A stretch of DNA of 64,000 nt from the NCBI RefSeq assembly GCF_001854325.1, contig NZ_CP017754.1, positions 1,984,001 to 2,048,000 of the forward strand, read 5' to 3'. The notes beneath the pieces are model-generated. The model was not told the origin of the DNA and did not search any database. It saw only the letters and a list, made by a program, of their open reading frames with translations. Every line of letters begins with the position of its first letter. The first letter of the stretch is position 1. This document shows, one piece after another, positions 48,428-57,433 of this stretch. The position numbers and the translations under genes were made by a program. Source of the stretch: Cupriavidus malaysiensis (lineage in GTDB: Bacteria > Pseudomonadota > Gammaproteobacteria > Burkholderiales > Burkholderiaceae).

Positions 48428-48781
48428 ATGGACATCCAAGAAACGAGACGCAAGCGCCTTCGCCAATGGCTGGAGGGTCGGTCAGTCCCTCGACGGGAGA
48501 GGAGCTATTTTTCGCAACTCTTGGGCGGCTCAGCGTCGTTCGGCGAGCGCGCAGCTCGACGGCTTGAGCGTGACTACGGGATGGGGGACGGATTCCTTGA
48601 CCAGGAGAGTCAAGAACACGCAGCGGCATGCTCGTCGGCGATAGACCTGGACGCACGGCCGCAGATGTCCGCATGGCCGTTTCAGCGCATTGCGATCTCC
48701 GCGTACATGGCCCTTTGTGCCAAGACGCGCGAGGACATCGAGGACTACATCGAAATGAAGATCTCGAAGGAACGACGATGA
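48428..48781 (+). CDS. Phage repressor-type HTH protein
   Basis: Protein of 117 residues. Residues 8-58 (RRKRLRQWLEGRSVPRRERS, FGERAARRLERDYGMGDGFL) resemble the N-terminal domain of phage CI-type repressors, which end in a G-x-A-R-x-L-E helix. No S24 protease domain follows, so it would not be cleaved by RecA in the usual way. A TAAACT -10 ends 8 nt before the ATG and no Shine-Dalgarno is visible, suggesting a leaderless message. Divergent from the leftward operon. Confidence 0.6.
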   Translation: MDIQETRRKRLRQWLEGRSVPRRERSYFSQLLGGSASFGERAARRLERDYGMGDGFLDQESQEHAAACSSAIDLDARPQMSAWPFQRIAISAYMALCAKTREDIEDYIEMKISKERR

Positions 48782-48948
48782 TCTCGGGTGTGGCAGTGAG
48801 CGCGTTGGCCGGCTTGATGCAGGCTCTACCGCATTGAAAGATCCCTGATCTGAGGCTTTGTTCTTATCGTTGTTACGTCGGGCCAGGCATGAATCGCTAG
48901 GGGCTTGTACTGTCCCGCCGAGCTTTCCACGCAGCTAGCTCGATCACC

Positions 48949-49395
48949 TCAGCCGGCGGACCTCGAGGCCGTCCGGTGGTGACTTGCTGCGACAACCTTG
49001 ATGGCCCCGAGGGCTTCGATACGCCCTTCGCGATCGAGGCCTTCAAGAATCGCAATCGCCTTGCGGATGTGAGGGTCCGGGTGCGCACTCCTTTGCGGGA
49101 GATCGAGCGGTGCCGGAGTACTTTGCTGCTGGTGATGATCTGGGCCCTCCGCATCAATGGACGTATGGGGGTTGTCAAACCACCCCAGTGGCAGGTCGCA
49201 TCGCTGCTCGAAAGTCCTTGCTAGATCATCCCCAATCGTTCGTGGCTTGCCTGTGGCGCTGTGAACCGCGCGGGTCTTCAGTTGACTGATCTGGGCATGG
49301 GACTTCCCCACCGCGTTTGCCAACGCTTGCACCGTTCCGAACTTGCCGATCAAGAGAAGCAGGTTCTCGTGTCGGATCTCGTCGATGGTCTTCAT
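48949..49395 (-). CDS. Phage regulatory protein (CI-like position)
   Basis: Protein of 148 residues. Residues 5-60 (ENLLLLIGKFGTVQALANAV, GKSHAQISQLKTR) fit a XRE-type HTH, then a polar linker (HHQQQSTPAPLDLPQRS) and a short helical end. It lacks the S24 peptidase domain of classical CI. Divergent from the YdaS-like gene at 49514, with operator-like half-sites between them. Probably the lysogeny repressor or its partner. Confidence 0.65.
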   Translation of the reverse strand: MKTIDEIRHENLLLLIGKFGTVQALANAVGKSHAQISQLKTRAVHSATGKPRTIGDDLARTFEQRCDLPLGWFDNPHTSIDAEGPDHHQQQSTPAPLDLPQRSAHPDPHIRKAIAILEGLDREGRIEALGAIKVVAASHHRTASRSAG

Positions 49396-49477
49396 TTGGA
49401 TGCTGGCGATGTCGCTGATCAGTAGGTCAGGACGATTAGATAGCCGCCAGCTAACAAATGGAATGTGCTGTAGGCTA

Positions 49478-49506
49478 TTGGCAAAATGAAAGCCGGCGGC
49501 TAATAT
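49478..49506 (+). promoter_or_regulatory. Rightward phage promoter, likely leaderless
   Basis: TTGGCA (49478-49483), 17 nt, TAATAT (49501-49506). The next ATG is at 49514, about 7 nt later, leaving no room for a ribosome-binding site. The sequence around the -10 (GGCTAATATT) is half of the 14-bp operator palindrome at 48249. Confidence 0.7.
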
Positions 49507-49513
49507 TCGGGGC

Positions 49514-49795
49514 ATGGATCTGAGAACCTATCTTCGTGCCGAGCGGGGGAGGGCGGCCGAGCTAGCGCGGCATCTTGGAGTAACGCCGACGACCGTGAAC
49601 GAGTGGGCGACCTTACGAAAGCCGGTTCGAGAGTGCTATGCACCGTTGATCGAGGGCTGGTCGCATGGAGCCGTCCCGAGGGAAGTGCTTCGACCGCTGG
49701 ATTGGCACATTGTCTGGCCGGAACTCCGGCTCCGCTCAGTCGCTCCCGCCGATACGTGTTGGCAATCCTTGGCCGCAGCTTGCTGCATCCAGTAG
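49514..49795 (+). CDS. YdaS/Cro-like repressor
   Basis: Protein of 93 residues. Residues 3-60 (LRTYLRAERGRAAELARHLG, TPTTVNEWATLRKPV) match YdaS-type phage HTH proteins, which play the Cro role. It is transcribed from an apparently leaderless promoter and is the first gene of the rightward early operon. The C-terminus is Cys/Ala-rich and may be unfolded. Confidence 0.72.
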   Translation: MDLRTYLRAERGRAAELARHLGVTPTTVNEWATLRKPVRECYAPLIEGWSHGAVPREVLRPLDWHIVWPELRLRSVAPADTCWQSLAAACCIQ

Positions 49796-49917
49796 TGCTG
49801 TAGGCGAGCGAACAGGATGGTTGGTGGCATCGATGTGGAGGGCTGGAGCGATGTCGCCATCGTAGGCGCGGACGTGTTCCGGTGCATTCGTTGATTCTTG
49901 AACAGGATGGAACGGCC

Positions 49918-50232
49918 ATGAATGACAAGGCATTCGTCATCGAGCGGGAGTCGTTGCTGACGGCGACGTTGCGGGACGCGTGCAGGGACGCGGCCAAGCG
50001 CCGTGCGCTCTGCGAGGCGACTGGCTGGGACGACACGATGCCCAACAAGGTCGCCAACGGCGCCGGCGTGACGCTGGAGAAGATCCACGCGATGCTGGAC
50101 TCCCTGGGCCTGGTGGTGACTACGCGGGCCTATATGGACTACCTGGCGCGCGGCAATGAGATCGGTTCCTCCTGCCTCTGTGCGCGCATGAGCATGGGTG
50201 CTTGCGGGCGTCACCTGCAGGGGCCTGTTTGA
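49918..50232 (+). CDS. CII-like phage regulator (tentative)
   Basis: Protein of 104 residues. Residues 12-75 (LTATLRDACRDAAKRRALCE, NKVANGAGVTLEKIHAML) form a helical HTH-like unit similar in position and pattern to lambda CII-type regulators. It follows the Cro-like gene directly, where cII lies in lambdoid phages. The C-terminus has several Cys residues. Confidence 0.55.
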   Translation: MNDKAFVIERESLLTATLRDACRDAAKRRALCEATGWDDTMPNKVANGAGVTLEKIHAMLDSLGLVVTTRAYMDYLARGNEIGSSCLCARMSMGACGRHLQGPV

Positions 50233-50702
50233 CTCCACCATCCCGCAGTCAGCCCGCTGCCGCTCGGCGGATCCCCGTTGAAGGTCCGCGCTTTCTCGCG
50301 GACATGACCTGCTGCAAGTCCTGGCGCGTTGGTGCTGGCTTTGCCTGCAGCCGGCCACGGCAAGTCTGCTGTGCCTGGCACCGCGCCGAGGAAATCGCTG
50401 CGGCGGCCGGTTCGGACAAGGCATGGCAAGCGCTGCAGGCCTTCGCGTCGCACCTGCTGGGGGAGTGCGCATGGCCGCTGGCGGATGTCTGCTGGGTGTT
50501 CCAGGCGGCGGGACAGCCGTCAGCACTGGCGGCGCTGTGCGCCAGGCGTTGGCAGTCCTTGCCGCCGAAGGCTCGGGCGGGCTATGCCGCCGATGTGGCA
50601 GCAGCGGTGGCACACCATCGCGCTGGCACGCGCCCGGTCCTGGCCGCCGCTTTCCTCTCCACCTTCCACACACTTTGTCAGGCCGCCGTAGTGCGGCCGT
50701 AA
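50229..50702 (+). CDS. Hypothetical phage protein
   Basis: Protein of about 157 residues; the start is uncertain (TTG at 50229 overlaps the previous stop, or a later internal start). Cys- and Trp-rich centre (CCKSWRVG, CCAWHRAEE), helical rest (AGYAADVAAAVAHHRAGTRP). Not recognised. Early rightward operon. Confidence 0.45.
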   Translation: MTPPSRSQPAAARRIPVEGPRFLADMTCCKSWRVGAGFACSRPRQVCCAWHRAEEIAAAAGSDKAWQALQAFASHLLGECAWPLADVCWVFQAAGQPSALAALCARRWQSLPPKARAGYAADVAAAVAHHRAGTRPVLAAAFLSTFHTLCQAAVVRP

Positions 50703-50784
50703 TCGTTTCTGACATGGCCTATTCAAATCAGTCTTTTGGCGCGGGAAGATGGGACGTTTGCAACCCTTCGATAAGGACCCTTCC

Positions 50785-51171
50785 ATGCACGCCCACATCC
50801 CCGTTGGCATCTATCTCAATGCAGCAGAACTCTCGGCCCTGGCAGGTGAGGGGGCCGACCTATTTCATTTCTACACATTTGGCATTCGCGCCTTCATGGA
50901 CCTCGAAACCGGGCGCGTCGGCGGAACTGGCAGCACGTTCTCATACCAGACCATGAAGTTTCAGACGATGCGTCCCGCGCGGCCCGGTGTTGGCGGCGTT
51001 GCGCATGACGTGCAGAAGATGAGACGGATGCTTGCCCGGTTGGTTGAACTCGGCCTGCTGGAAAGGCTTGCGGATACATCGCACCGTCTCGAATTGCATT
51101 GCATCAAGGCAGACCGGGTCTTGATTGACCAGGAACCAATGGAGGAAGAAGAGCCGTGTCGAGATTTGTGA
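50785..51171 (+). CDS. Winged-helix phage protein, paralog of the next gene
   Basis: Protein of 128 residues. The C-terminal half (QKMRRMLARLVELGLLERLA, then HRLELHCIKAD) is a winged helix and resembles the N-terminus of the following replication protein (QQLRRRVAQLEKEGLVEPIG, LRLRFRLCKA), indicating a tandem duplication. AAGGA precedes the ATG. Likely DNA-binding, acting with phage replication. Confidence 0.6.
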   Translation: MHAHIPVGIYLNAAELSALAGEGADLFHFYTFGIRAFMDLETGRVGGTGSTFSYQTMKFQTMRPARPGVGGVAHDVQKMRRMLARLVELGLLERLADTSHRLELHCIKADRVLIDQEPMEEEEPCRDL

Positions 51172-52181
51172 TCGACGACTCCGAATGGGAGGCCATGCGC
51201 AAGGTGGACATCCTTGCGCGCAATCTGTATTTCGCGCTGCGCCGGCGCATGGACTTTAAGACAGGCATTGTTGGCGTAGCCGGCGCTGCGGTCTCCTGGT
51301 GGGCACTGCGTGAAGATCTGGAGGTGCCGGGGCGGCCTGGGGTGAAGCGCATTCTGCCGTCGGAGCAGCAACTGCGTCGCCGTGTGGCGCAGCTCGAAAA
51401 GGAGGGCCTGGTGGAGCCAATCGGGACCAAGCTGCGGCTGCGTTTTCGCTTGTGCAAGGCCCTGGTGGATAACAACGACCCGAAAAAAGCCGGAGTATGT
51501 GCAGCAGTACCCTCCAACGACCGCAAAGCCATGCGTGGCAAGGGAAAGCGCGGTTATTCACAGGGTAATTCAACGCCGCAGGCCGACACACATCAGAGTA
51601 CCGGTAACTACTTAACCCTCCCCAACCCCTCCCACGCCTGCGGCGCGGAAGGGATGACTATCGAGCCCCCCACGCCTGCGGCGCGGGAGGGCGGGCAGGG
51701 CCCCCATGCATCGCAAGCGGAAGGGCCGGGGCTCTCGGAGGCGCGCCACGAGCCCGCAAGCGCGGTGGGAGAAAAGCGGCATCCAGATGAGGAGCCTCGG
51801 CCTGCGATCGGGTGGGAGGCACATCTGGCCTGGCCGGTGCGCATTCCGCCTGCCCATCGGGCCTACGTGGCACGAATGCTGGCACGGGTACCCGATCGTC
51901 TGCGCCAGGATGTCCTGGACGAATGGCAGGGCATCTGCGAGACGACCGAGGTGCGCCACCAGTGGAAGATGCTGAATTTCATCGTGAACCGCGCGCGCGG
52001 AGAGGACTGGGTGCCCGATCACGTCGAGCGTGTGCGTGCGCGGCGACAACATGCGCGCGACGCTCGCGCCGCCGAGCGGGAAGCAGCCCTGTCCCGTGCC
52101 GGCGCGCCCGCGCCATCCGGGCCGCCGGAGGGATGGGCGGCGAACCTGCAGGCGCAGCTGCGTCGACGGGGCAGCGCATGA
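51156..52181 (+). CDS. Phage replication protein (DnaT-like)
   Basis: Protein of 341 residues. N-terminal winged helix (residues about 65-110), a Pro/Gly-rich linker with a repeated HACGAEG/TPAAREG stretch and a C-terminal helical domain (about 225-300, ARVPDRLRQDVLDEWQGICE) of the DnaT type that helps load the host helicase. It overlaps the previous gene by 16 nt. Normal position for a lambdoid replication gene. Confidence 0.65.
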   Translation: MSRFVIDDSEWEAMRKVDILARNLYFALRRRMDFKTGIVGVAGAAVSWWALREDLEVPGRPGVKRILPSEQQLRRRVAQLEKEGLVEPIGTKLRLRFRLCKALVDNNDPKKAGVCAAVPSNDRKAMRGKGKRGYSQGNSTPQADTHQSTGNYLTLPNPSHACGAEGMTIEPPTPAAREGGQGPHASQAEGPGLSEARHEPASAVGEKRHPDEEPRPAIGWEAHLAWPVRIPPAHRAYVARMLARVPDRLRQDVLDEWQGICETTEVRHQWKMLNFIVNRARGEDWVPDHVERVRARRQHARDARAAEREAALSRAGAPAPSGPPEGWAANLQAQLRRRGSA

Positions 52182-52486
52182 TGGCCGAGCAGGGGTTCCT
52201 GGAGGCGGCTGCGCAGTTTCCGTTGCGCGCGGCCGGTCGTGATCGCTGGACGTCCCGCGCCGCCTTCTGGACCGCGGTCAGGTTCGGGGGCGATGGGCTG
52301 CAGGTGCACGCCTGGCCGCAGGCGCGGGAGCGGTGGACGGAGCTATGGGCGATCGCGACGCGGGAGCACCTGGCGCCGATTCCGGGTGCGCCAGAGGTGG
52401 GTGCCTCGCCGTCGACGGTGGCGGCCGAACAGAATCTGGCGCGGATGCGCGCCATCGTGCAACGGGGGAAACATGTACACCGCTAA
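52178..52486 (+). CDS. Hypothetical phage protein after replication gene
   Basis: Protein of 102 residues, start ATG 52178 overlapping the previous stop. Trp-rich helical domain (AAFWTAVRFGGDGLQVHAWP, RWTELWAIATREHL). Not recognised. Likely a partner of the replication protein. Confidence 0.55.
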   Translation: MMAEQGFLEAAAQFPLRAAGRDRWTSRAAFWTAVRFGGDGLQVHAWPQARERWTELWAIATREHLAPIPGAPEVGASPSTVAAEQNLARMRAIVQRGKHVHR

Positions 52487-52895
52487 GCCGCCGGCGAAGG
52501 TGGCGCGAATCGAATCGGCGCTGGCCGACTATCCGGACTACGATGCCCTGGACAACCTGCTGTACGACTGGTTCTGCTGGGAGTGCGCCGAACCCGGGGC
52601 ACGCGGTTTCATGGGGCAGGACAAAACTTGCTCCCGGGCGCGCAGCGCGCGGCAGTGGCAGTCCACGGATGAACTGCTGGCCGCGGACGTGTTCGCGTGG
52701 CAGATCCAGCAGGTGGCAGCCGCCATTGCGGAACTGGAGCCCGATGCGCAGCTGGCGATCCGGATCGAAGCGCGCAACCGCATGGGCCCGAGCGTGTGGC
52801 GCAACCCGCGGGCCGGGGCGGGACAGGCAGTAGCGTATGCGCGGGCCAAGCTGCAGGTGGAGCCGCTGTTGCGTCGGCGCGGGGTCGAGTATTGA
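52473..52895 (+). CDS. Possible late-gene antiterminator (Q-like position)
   Basis: Protein of 140 residues; ATG at 52473 overlaps the previous gene. Rich in Tyr/Trp/Cys at the start (DNLLYDWFCWECAEP). No motif decides its function; the place (last early gene, before a strong terminator) is where lambdoid phages encode the Q antiterminator. Assignment by position only. Confidence 0.4.
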   Translation: MYTAKPPAKVARIESALADYPDYDALDNLLYDWFCWECAEPGARGFMGQDKTCSRARSARQWQSTDELLAADVFAWQIQQVAAAIAELEPDAQLAIRIEARNRMGPSVWRNPRAGAGQAVAYARAKLQVEPLLRRRGVEY

Positions 52896-52955
52896 CAGCG
52901 CGGATTTGGTGCACTACATTCCGGTTCGTGGGCGGCGCTCGCCCACAGAAAACGT

Positions 52956-52988
52956 AAGCCCGCTCGGTTAGCTCCGCGCGGGCTTTTT
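52956..52988 (+). terminator. Terminator at end of early operon
   Basis: AAGCCCGC and GCGGGCTT arms followed by a T-run. A second dyad (GTGGGCG/CGCCCAC) sits just upstream. Confidence 0.8.
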
Positions 52989-53191
52989 GTTTGCGAGCGT
53001 GTCCGTCAGGTCGCGGGTTGCCGCAACTGTGTTGCTTCGGTGAAGCGGCGGTCAAGACGCGGGGGAGAATTCCCGCGGTATCGCCGTCCGTTTCTGAATG
53101 GGTGCGAGCCTATCTCTGGGAGTGCTTCGATTGAGCGTAATCGTCACTTTCTCAACTACACTGTGGGCTCACTTGTCATAGAGGAGGCTGT

Positions 53192-53401
53192 ATGGCCCAG
53201 TTCAAGAAGGGTGATCTCGTTGTTGTGAAGAGTGGCGGACCCACCATGACGGTTTCTGAGCTCGGAGACTATTCCTTTGCCGGCGGCACTGAGGATGGTG
53301 TGAAGTGCGTTTGGTTTGACCAGAAGAGCATCAAGTGTGAGGACGTCTTCGACGCCGCTGTCTTGAAGCTTGCACCTACGAGTTTCGTTGAACTCATTTG
53401 A
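53192..53401 (+). CDS. YodC-family (DUF2158) small protein
   Basis: Protein of 69 residues. FKKGDLVVVKSGGPTMTVSE followed by CVWFDQKS is the DUF2158/YodC beta-barrel pattern, common in phages. AGAGGAGG precedes the ATG. Function unknown. It stands alone between two terminators. Confidence 0.8.
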   Translation: MAQFKKGDLVVVKSGGPTMTVSELGDYSFAGGTEDGVKCVWFDQKSIKCEDVFDAAVLKLAPTSFVELI

Positions 53402-53521
53402 CAGTGCTGGCCAGGGAAAGCCGAACTGGAATGGCACGTTCGACTTGCCTGCGCTATGGCCAGCCAGGAGCAGCAAGTTGAGTGGCGGCGATTCGCGCCG
53501 CTCAACCGAATCGTAGCTTCC

Positions 53522-53560
53522 AAGGGCCCGGAGCGCGTTTGCCTCCGGGCCCTTTGTTTT
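53522..53560 (+). terminator. Strong intrinsic terminator
   Basis: AAGGGCCCGGAG and CTCCGGGCCCTT arms, 9-nt loop, then TTTGTTTT. Confidence 0.85.
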
Positions 53561-53579
53561 ATGGCGGACTGGGGGCAGC

Positions 53580-54365
53580 ATGGCCGAATTCGACCTCTCC
53601 TCGAACATCGATGCTGCGCTGGGCTTTGCCGCAAAGCTCCACCAGGATCAGATGCCGTTCGCTACGGCCCGCGCGCTGACCAAGACGCAGCAGCTGGTCA
53701 AGGCGAACATCGAGGCGGAGATGCCGCGCGTCTTCGACAACCCGACCCGGTACACCTTGAATTCCTTGTACCTGCAGCCGGCGACCAAGCAGGATCTCTC
53801 AGCGCGTGTGTGGTTCAAGGACGTGGACTCGGGCGGGCGGGCGTCGACAAAATTCCTCGGGCCGGAAGTCTATGGCGGGGAGCGCCGCTACAAGGCGTTC
53901 GATCGCGCCCTGCAGGCGGCCGGCATCATGCCGGCGGGAATGGTGGCGGTGCCCGGCTCGGCAGTGGAGTTGGACGAGCACGGCAACGTGCCGCCGGCAC
54001 TGATCGTGCAGATCCTGTCCTACTTCAACGCCTTCCCGCAGAAGGGCTACCGGGCCAACATGACCCAGCGCCGGCGCGACAACCTCGCCCGAGGGAAATC
54101 TGGGGTTCGCGGCTTCACCTACTTCGCCCTCGCCAGGCCGGAGGGCAAGCTCCCTGCCGGGATCTACCGCCGTATGGACTACGGCGCCGACAAGCGCATT
54201 GCCCACCTGCAGCACGGCGGGGCCAAGCCGATGTTCCTCTTCGTGAGCCTGCCGAGCTATCGCGTTCGCCTGGACTTCCATGGCATCGCGCAGCGCGTGA
54301 CCGAGGCCGAGTTTCCTCGGCTGATGGTCGAGTACTTCGAGCAGGCGGTGGCCACGGCGCGCTGA
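53580..54365 (+). CDS. Phage structural or morphogenesis protein (tentative)
   Basis: Protein of 261 residues with a helical N-terminus (DAALGFAAKLHQDQMPFATA, ALTKTQQLVKANIEAEM) and a beta-rich C-terminal half. The N-terminal helix pair resembles minor tail or tail-completion proteins, but the gene lies before the terminase, which is unusual for those. Function not settled. First gene of the late region. Confidence 0.55.
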   Translation: MAEFDLSSNIDAALGFAAKLHQDQMPFATARALTKTQQLVKANIEAEMPRVFDNPTRYTLNSLYLQPATKQDLSARVWFKDVDSGGRASTKFLGPEVYGGERRYKAFDRALQAAGIMPAGMVAVPGSAVELDEHGNVPPALIVQILSYFNAFPQKGYRANMTQRRRDNLARGKSGVRGFTYFALARPEGKLPAGIYRRMDYGADKRIAHLQHGGAKPMFLFVSLPSYRVRLDFHGIAQRVTEAEFPRLMVEYFEQAVATAR

Positions 54366-54568
54366 CGGCCAATCTGCCGGACCGGAGGCGGGGCGGCTGC
54401 CCGGCCCGGCCGGCGGCCCAAGCCCGGGGCGCGGGTCCTTCCCGGGGCCTGGCGTTCGTGGGTAATTCGCGCCCCGTTGCTCGCGCAGTGGCGGGAATTT
54501 TTCAGGGTAGTCACCTGGTGCGGTAGTCAGGTAGTCACCCGTAGGTCCAGCACACGAGGCAGTCCACC

Positions 54569-55201
54569 ATGGCAGAGATGAGCCAGCGAGCCTTCGCGCG
54601 CCATCTGGGCGTCACGTTGCGCGCCGTGCAGAAGGCGATCGCGTCGGGCCGGATCCGACTGAACGACAACCGCAAGATCGACTCGGAGAGTGCCGCGGCC
54701 GACTGGGTGCGCAACACCGACGAGGGCCGGGTTTCGTTCAGCGACTTGTCCCGCCGCCGGGCCCCCGTATCCGCTTCCCCCGACGAGGATGAGGAGGAGC
54801 TGGACGAAGAAGGCATGGATGCCAATGGGCCGCCGGCGGCGGGAGGGGCGGCGGTGGCCACCGCCGGAGCGAAAGAGGATCCCGCGGTGCGGCAGTACCG
54901 GGTCGAGCGCGCTGCGCGCGAGTCGATCCGACGGCAGCGCGAACAGGCCGAGCTGGACGAGTACCGCGGCGCGCTGATCGACGTTGCCGAGGCCCAGCGC
55001 CTGGCGTTCACGGCGTTCCGCACGCTGCGCGACGCCGTGCTCAACGTGCCGGTTCGGGTCAAGGACCTGCTGGCGGCCGAGACCGACCCCACCCGCATCG
55101 AGGCGATGCTCGAAAAGGAGCTGGCGTCGGCGCTGCAGCAGGTGGACCAGGCGGCCATCCTGCGCGAGCAAGAGGAGGACGAGGACGATGGGGGCGATTG
55201 A
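54569..55201 (+). CDS. Terminase small subunit (Nu1-like)
   Basis: Protein of 210 residues. The N-terminal winged HTH (SQRAFARHLGVTLRAVQKAI) binds the packaging site. A very acidic linker follows (DEDEEELDEEG) and then a helical C-terminal part (RQYRVERAARESIRRQREQA) that binds the large subunit, as in lambda Nu1-type proteins. It overlaps the large subunit gene by 14 nt. Confidence 0.82.
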   Translation: MAEMSQRAFARHLGVTLRAVQKAIASGRIRLNDNRKIDSESAAADWVRNTDEGRVSFSDLSRRRAPVSASPDEDEEELDEEGMDANGPPAAGGAAVATAGAKEDPAVRQYRVERAARESIRRQREQAELDEYRGALIDVAEAQRLAFTAFRTLRDAVLNVPVRVKDLLAAETDPTRIEAMLEKELASALQQVDQAAILREQEEDEDDGGD

Positions 55202-57221
55202 TCAGTTCGTCCGGACCCTCGCCAATGCGATTCGGCCGGACGAACGGATCGGCGTTGCCGAGTGGGCAGCCAAGCATCGCATCCTGCCGGAGAACGCCCC
55301 CGAGCCGGGCCGGTGGCGAAACGAACGCACGCCCTACCTGGTGGGCATCATGGATGCGCTGTCTGGCCAGGACAGCGTGACCACGCGCTACGCACACGAC
55401 GACCTGCGCCCCTTCAGCAATGCCTGGGTGACGGTCGTCGCGCAGATGAAGGGCCACCAGATCGGCGGCTCCGCAGCCGGCGAGAACTTCATCGGCCATA
55501 GCATCAGCGTCGCGGCCGGCAACGTCCTGGTGGTGTTTGCCACCAACGACGACGCGGAGAAGTGGGAACTCGACCGCTTCGAGCCGATGCGCAAGTCGAC
55601 CCCCGAGCTGCGCGCGCGCGTGAAGGACGCGGGGAAGAAGGGCAGCGATAACACCAAGCGCCGCAAGCGCTTCCCCGGCGGGATGATGAACCTGGTCAGC
55701 GCGAATCGCGCCGGCCGCCTCAAGTCCACGACGGTCCGCTACGTGATGCTGGAGGAGGTCGACGAGTACCTCCTCAACGTCGACGGCCAGGGCAACCCGA
55801 TCGTCCTGGCCATCAACCGGACCAGCAACTTCGGCCGCCGCGCCAAGGTCTTCGCCAACAGCACGCCCACCATCAAGGGCCGCTCGCAGATCGAGAAGCT
55901 GTACGAGAAGGGCGACCAGCGGCGCTACTTCGTGCCTTGCCCGGATTGCGGACACCCGCAGTTCTTCGATTGGCGCAAGGGCATGCGCTGGAGCGAGGGC
56001 GATCCGGACTCGGTGTGCTACCACTGCGAGGTCTGCGGGGTCGGCAACCCGGAGCACGTCTGGAAGACGCGCGGCTACGAGGGCGCGTACTGGATGCCGA
56101 CCGCGCCTGGCGACGGCAAGACGGCGAGCTTTCACATCAGCTCGCTGTATGCGCCCATCGGCTGGCGGCCGTGGACGGATCTCGTGCGCGACTGGATCGA
56201 GGCGCAGGCCGACATCGAGAAGCTGATCGCCTTCATCAACAACGCCCTGGGCGAGTGCTGGGAAGACCGTAGCGCCGAGGTCAAATGGGAGCTGGTCAAG
56301 CGGCGCGCCGAGTCGCATGCGCTGCGGACCATCCCACGCGGTTGCATGATCCTGACCGCGTCCGTCGACGTGCAGAAGAACCGCCTCGAGGTCGAAATCA
56401 GCGGCTGGGGCCGCAATATGACCAACTGGACGATCGACTACGTCGTCATCGACGGCGACCCGTCGACGGCCGCCCCCTGGGCGACGCTCGACGCGCTGCT
56501 GGAGCGGCCAATCGTCAATGCGTTCGGGGTCTCCCTGCAGGTGCAAACCTGTGCCATCGACTCCGGCGGGCATCACACGCAGGAGGTCTACGACTACTGC
56601 CGCCTGCGCCAGGCGCGCGGCGTGTTCGCGATCAAGGGCGCCAAGGAGCAGCACCGGCCGATCATCGGCCGCCCCTCGGCGCAGGACGTCACGATACGTG
56701 GGCGCACCTTCCAGAAGGGTGTGCAGCTCTGGCAGGTCGGCACCGACACGGCAAAGGACAAGATCTTCGCCGCCCTGCAGGCCGACGAGGAGCTGGACCC
56801 GGCCGCGCGCCGCATGCGCTTCCCTGCAGGCCTGGAAGACGAGTACTTCAAGCAGCTTGTGGCCGAGGCGTTCAACGTCTCGAAGGGCCGCTGGGACAAG
56901 CTGCGCCTGCGCAACGAGGCGCTGGACCTGAAGGTCTACAACTTCGCCGCGGCCTACCACCCGCGCCTCCGGGTGAACCTCATGACGGAGGCCGACTGGG
57001 CCGGCCTGGAGATGGTGATCGAGCCGCGCGTGCGTGACCTGTTCGCGGACCCTGCGCTGGCGGTGCCGATGGCGGTGGAAGGCGGCGAGGCTGCGGCCAC
57101 GGAGCCGCCGGCCGCGAGCCTGCTGGCCGAGGCCGAACCCAACGCTGACCCCGATCGCGAGGAAGCCGGCGCACGGCGCGGCGGTTGGCTCAACGTGCGT
57201 TCAAACTGGATGGGAAGGTAA
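55188..57221 (+). CDS. Terminase large subunit (GpA family)
   Basis: Protein of 677 residues. ATPase half: QMKGHQIGGSAAGENFIGHS is the atypical Walker region of GpA-type terminases and VMLEEVDEYLLN gives Walker B. A CxxC finger pair (CPDCGHPQ, CEVCGVGN) follows. The nuclease half includes ASVDVQKNRLEVEISGW with the metal-binding Asp and IDSGGHH. It packages and cuts concatemeric DNA at the portal. AGAGGAGG sets the ATG at 55188. Confidence 0.92.
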   Translation: MGAIDQFVRTLANAIRPDERIGVAEWAAKHRILPENAPEPGRWRNERTPYLVGIMDALSGQDSVTTRYAHDDLRPFSNAWVTVVAQMKGHQIGGSAAGENFIGHSISVAAGNVLVVFATNDDAEKWELDRFEPMRKSTPELRARVKDAGKKGSDNTKRRKRFPGGMMNLVSANRAGRLKSTTVRYVMLEEVDEYLLNVDGQGNPIVLAINRTSNFGRRAKVFANSTPTIKGRSQIEKLYEKGDQRRYFVPCPDCGHPQFFDWRKGMRWSEGDPDSVCYHCEVCGVGNPEHVWKTRGYEGAYWMPTAPGDGKTASFHISSLYAPIGWRPWTDLVRDWIEAQADIEKLIAFINNALGECWEDRSAEVKWELVKRRAESHALRTIPRGCMILTASVDVQKNRLEVEISGWGRNMTNWTIDYVVIDGDPSTAAPWATLDALLERPIVNAFGVSLQVQTCAIDSGGHHTQEVYDYCRLRQARGVFAIKGAKEQHRPIIGRPSAQDVTIRGRTFQKGVQLWQVGTDTAKDKIFAALQADEELDPAARRMRFPAGLEDEYFKQLVAEAFNVSKGRWDKLRLRNEALDLKVYNFAAAYHPRLRVNLMTEADWAGLEMVIEPRVRDLFADPALAVPMAVEGGEAAATEPPAASLLAEAEPNADPDREEAGARRGGWLNVRSNWMGR

Positions 57222-57223
57222 GC

Positions 57224-57433
57224 ATGAGTGCATTCACGACGGCGGATCTCGACCGCATCAACACGGCCATCGCCACGGGTGAGCTGACCATCGAGAAGGA
57301 CGGCAAGCGCATCACCTACCGCAGCGTGGCCGATCTACGGGCAGCGCGCGAGATCATCATCGCCGACCTGGCGCAGCAGGGGCTGTCGCCGCAGCGGCCG
57401 CGCGTCACCGTCGCCTACTTCGATCGGGGGTGA
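57224..57433 (+). CDS. Head-tail joining protein gpW
   Basis: Protein of 69 residues with the gpW fold pattern: FTTADLDRINTAIATGELTI, KRITYRSVADLRAAREII. gpW seals the portal and prepares the tail-attachment site. It lies between terminase and portal, the lambda order, and overlaps the portal gene by 4 nt. Confidence 0.88.
   Translation: MSAFTTADLDRINTAIATGELTIEKDGKRITYRSVADLRAAREIIIADLAQQGLSPQRPRVTVAYFDRG

Noticed and set aside
55059..56960. 633-residue open frame on the minus strand
   Set aside because: Antisense shadow of the terminase large subunit.
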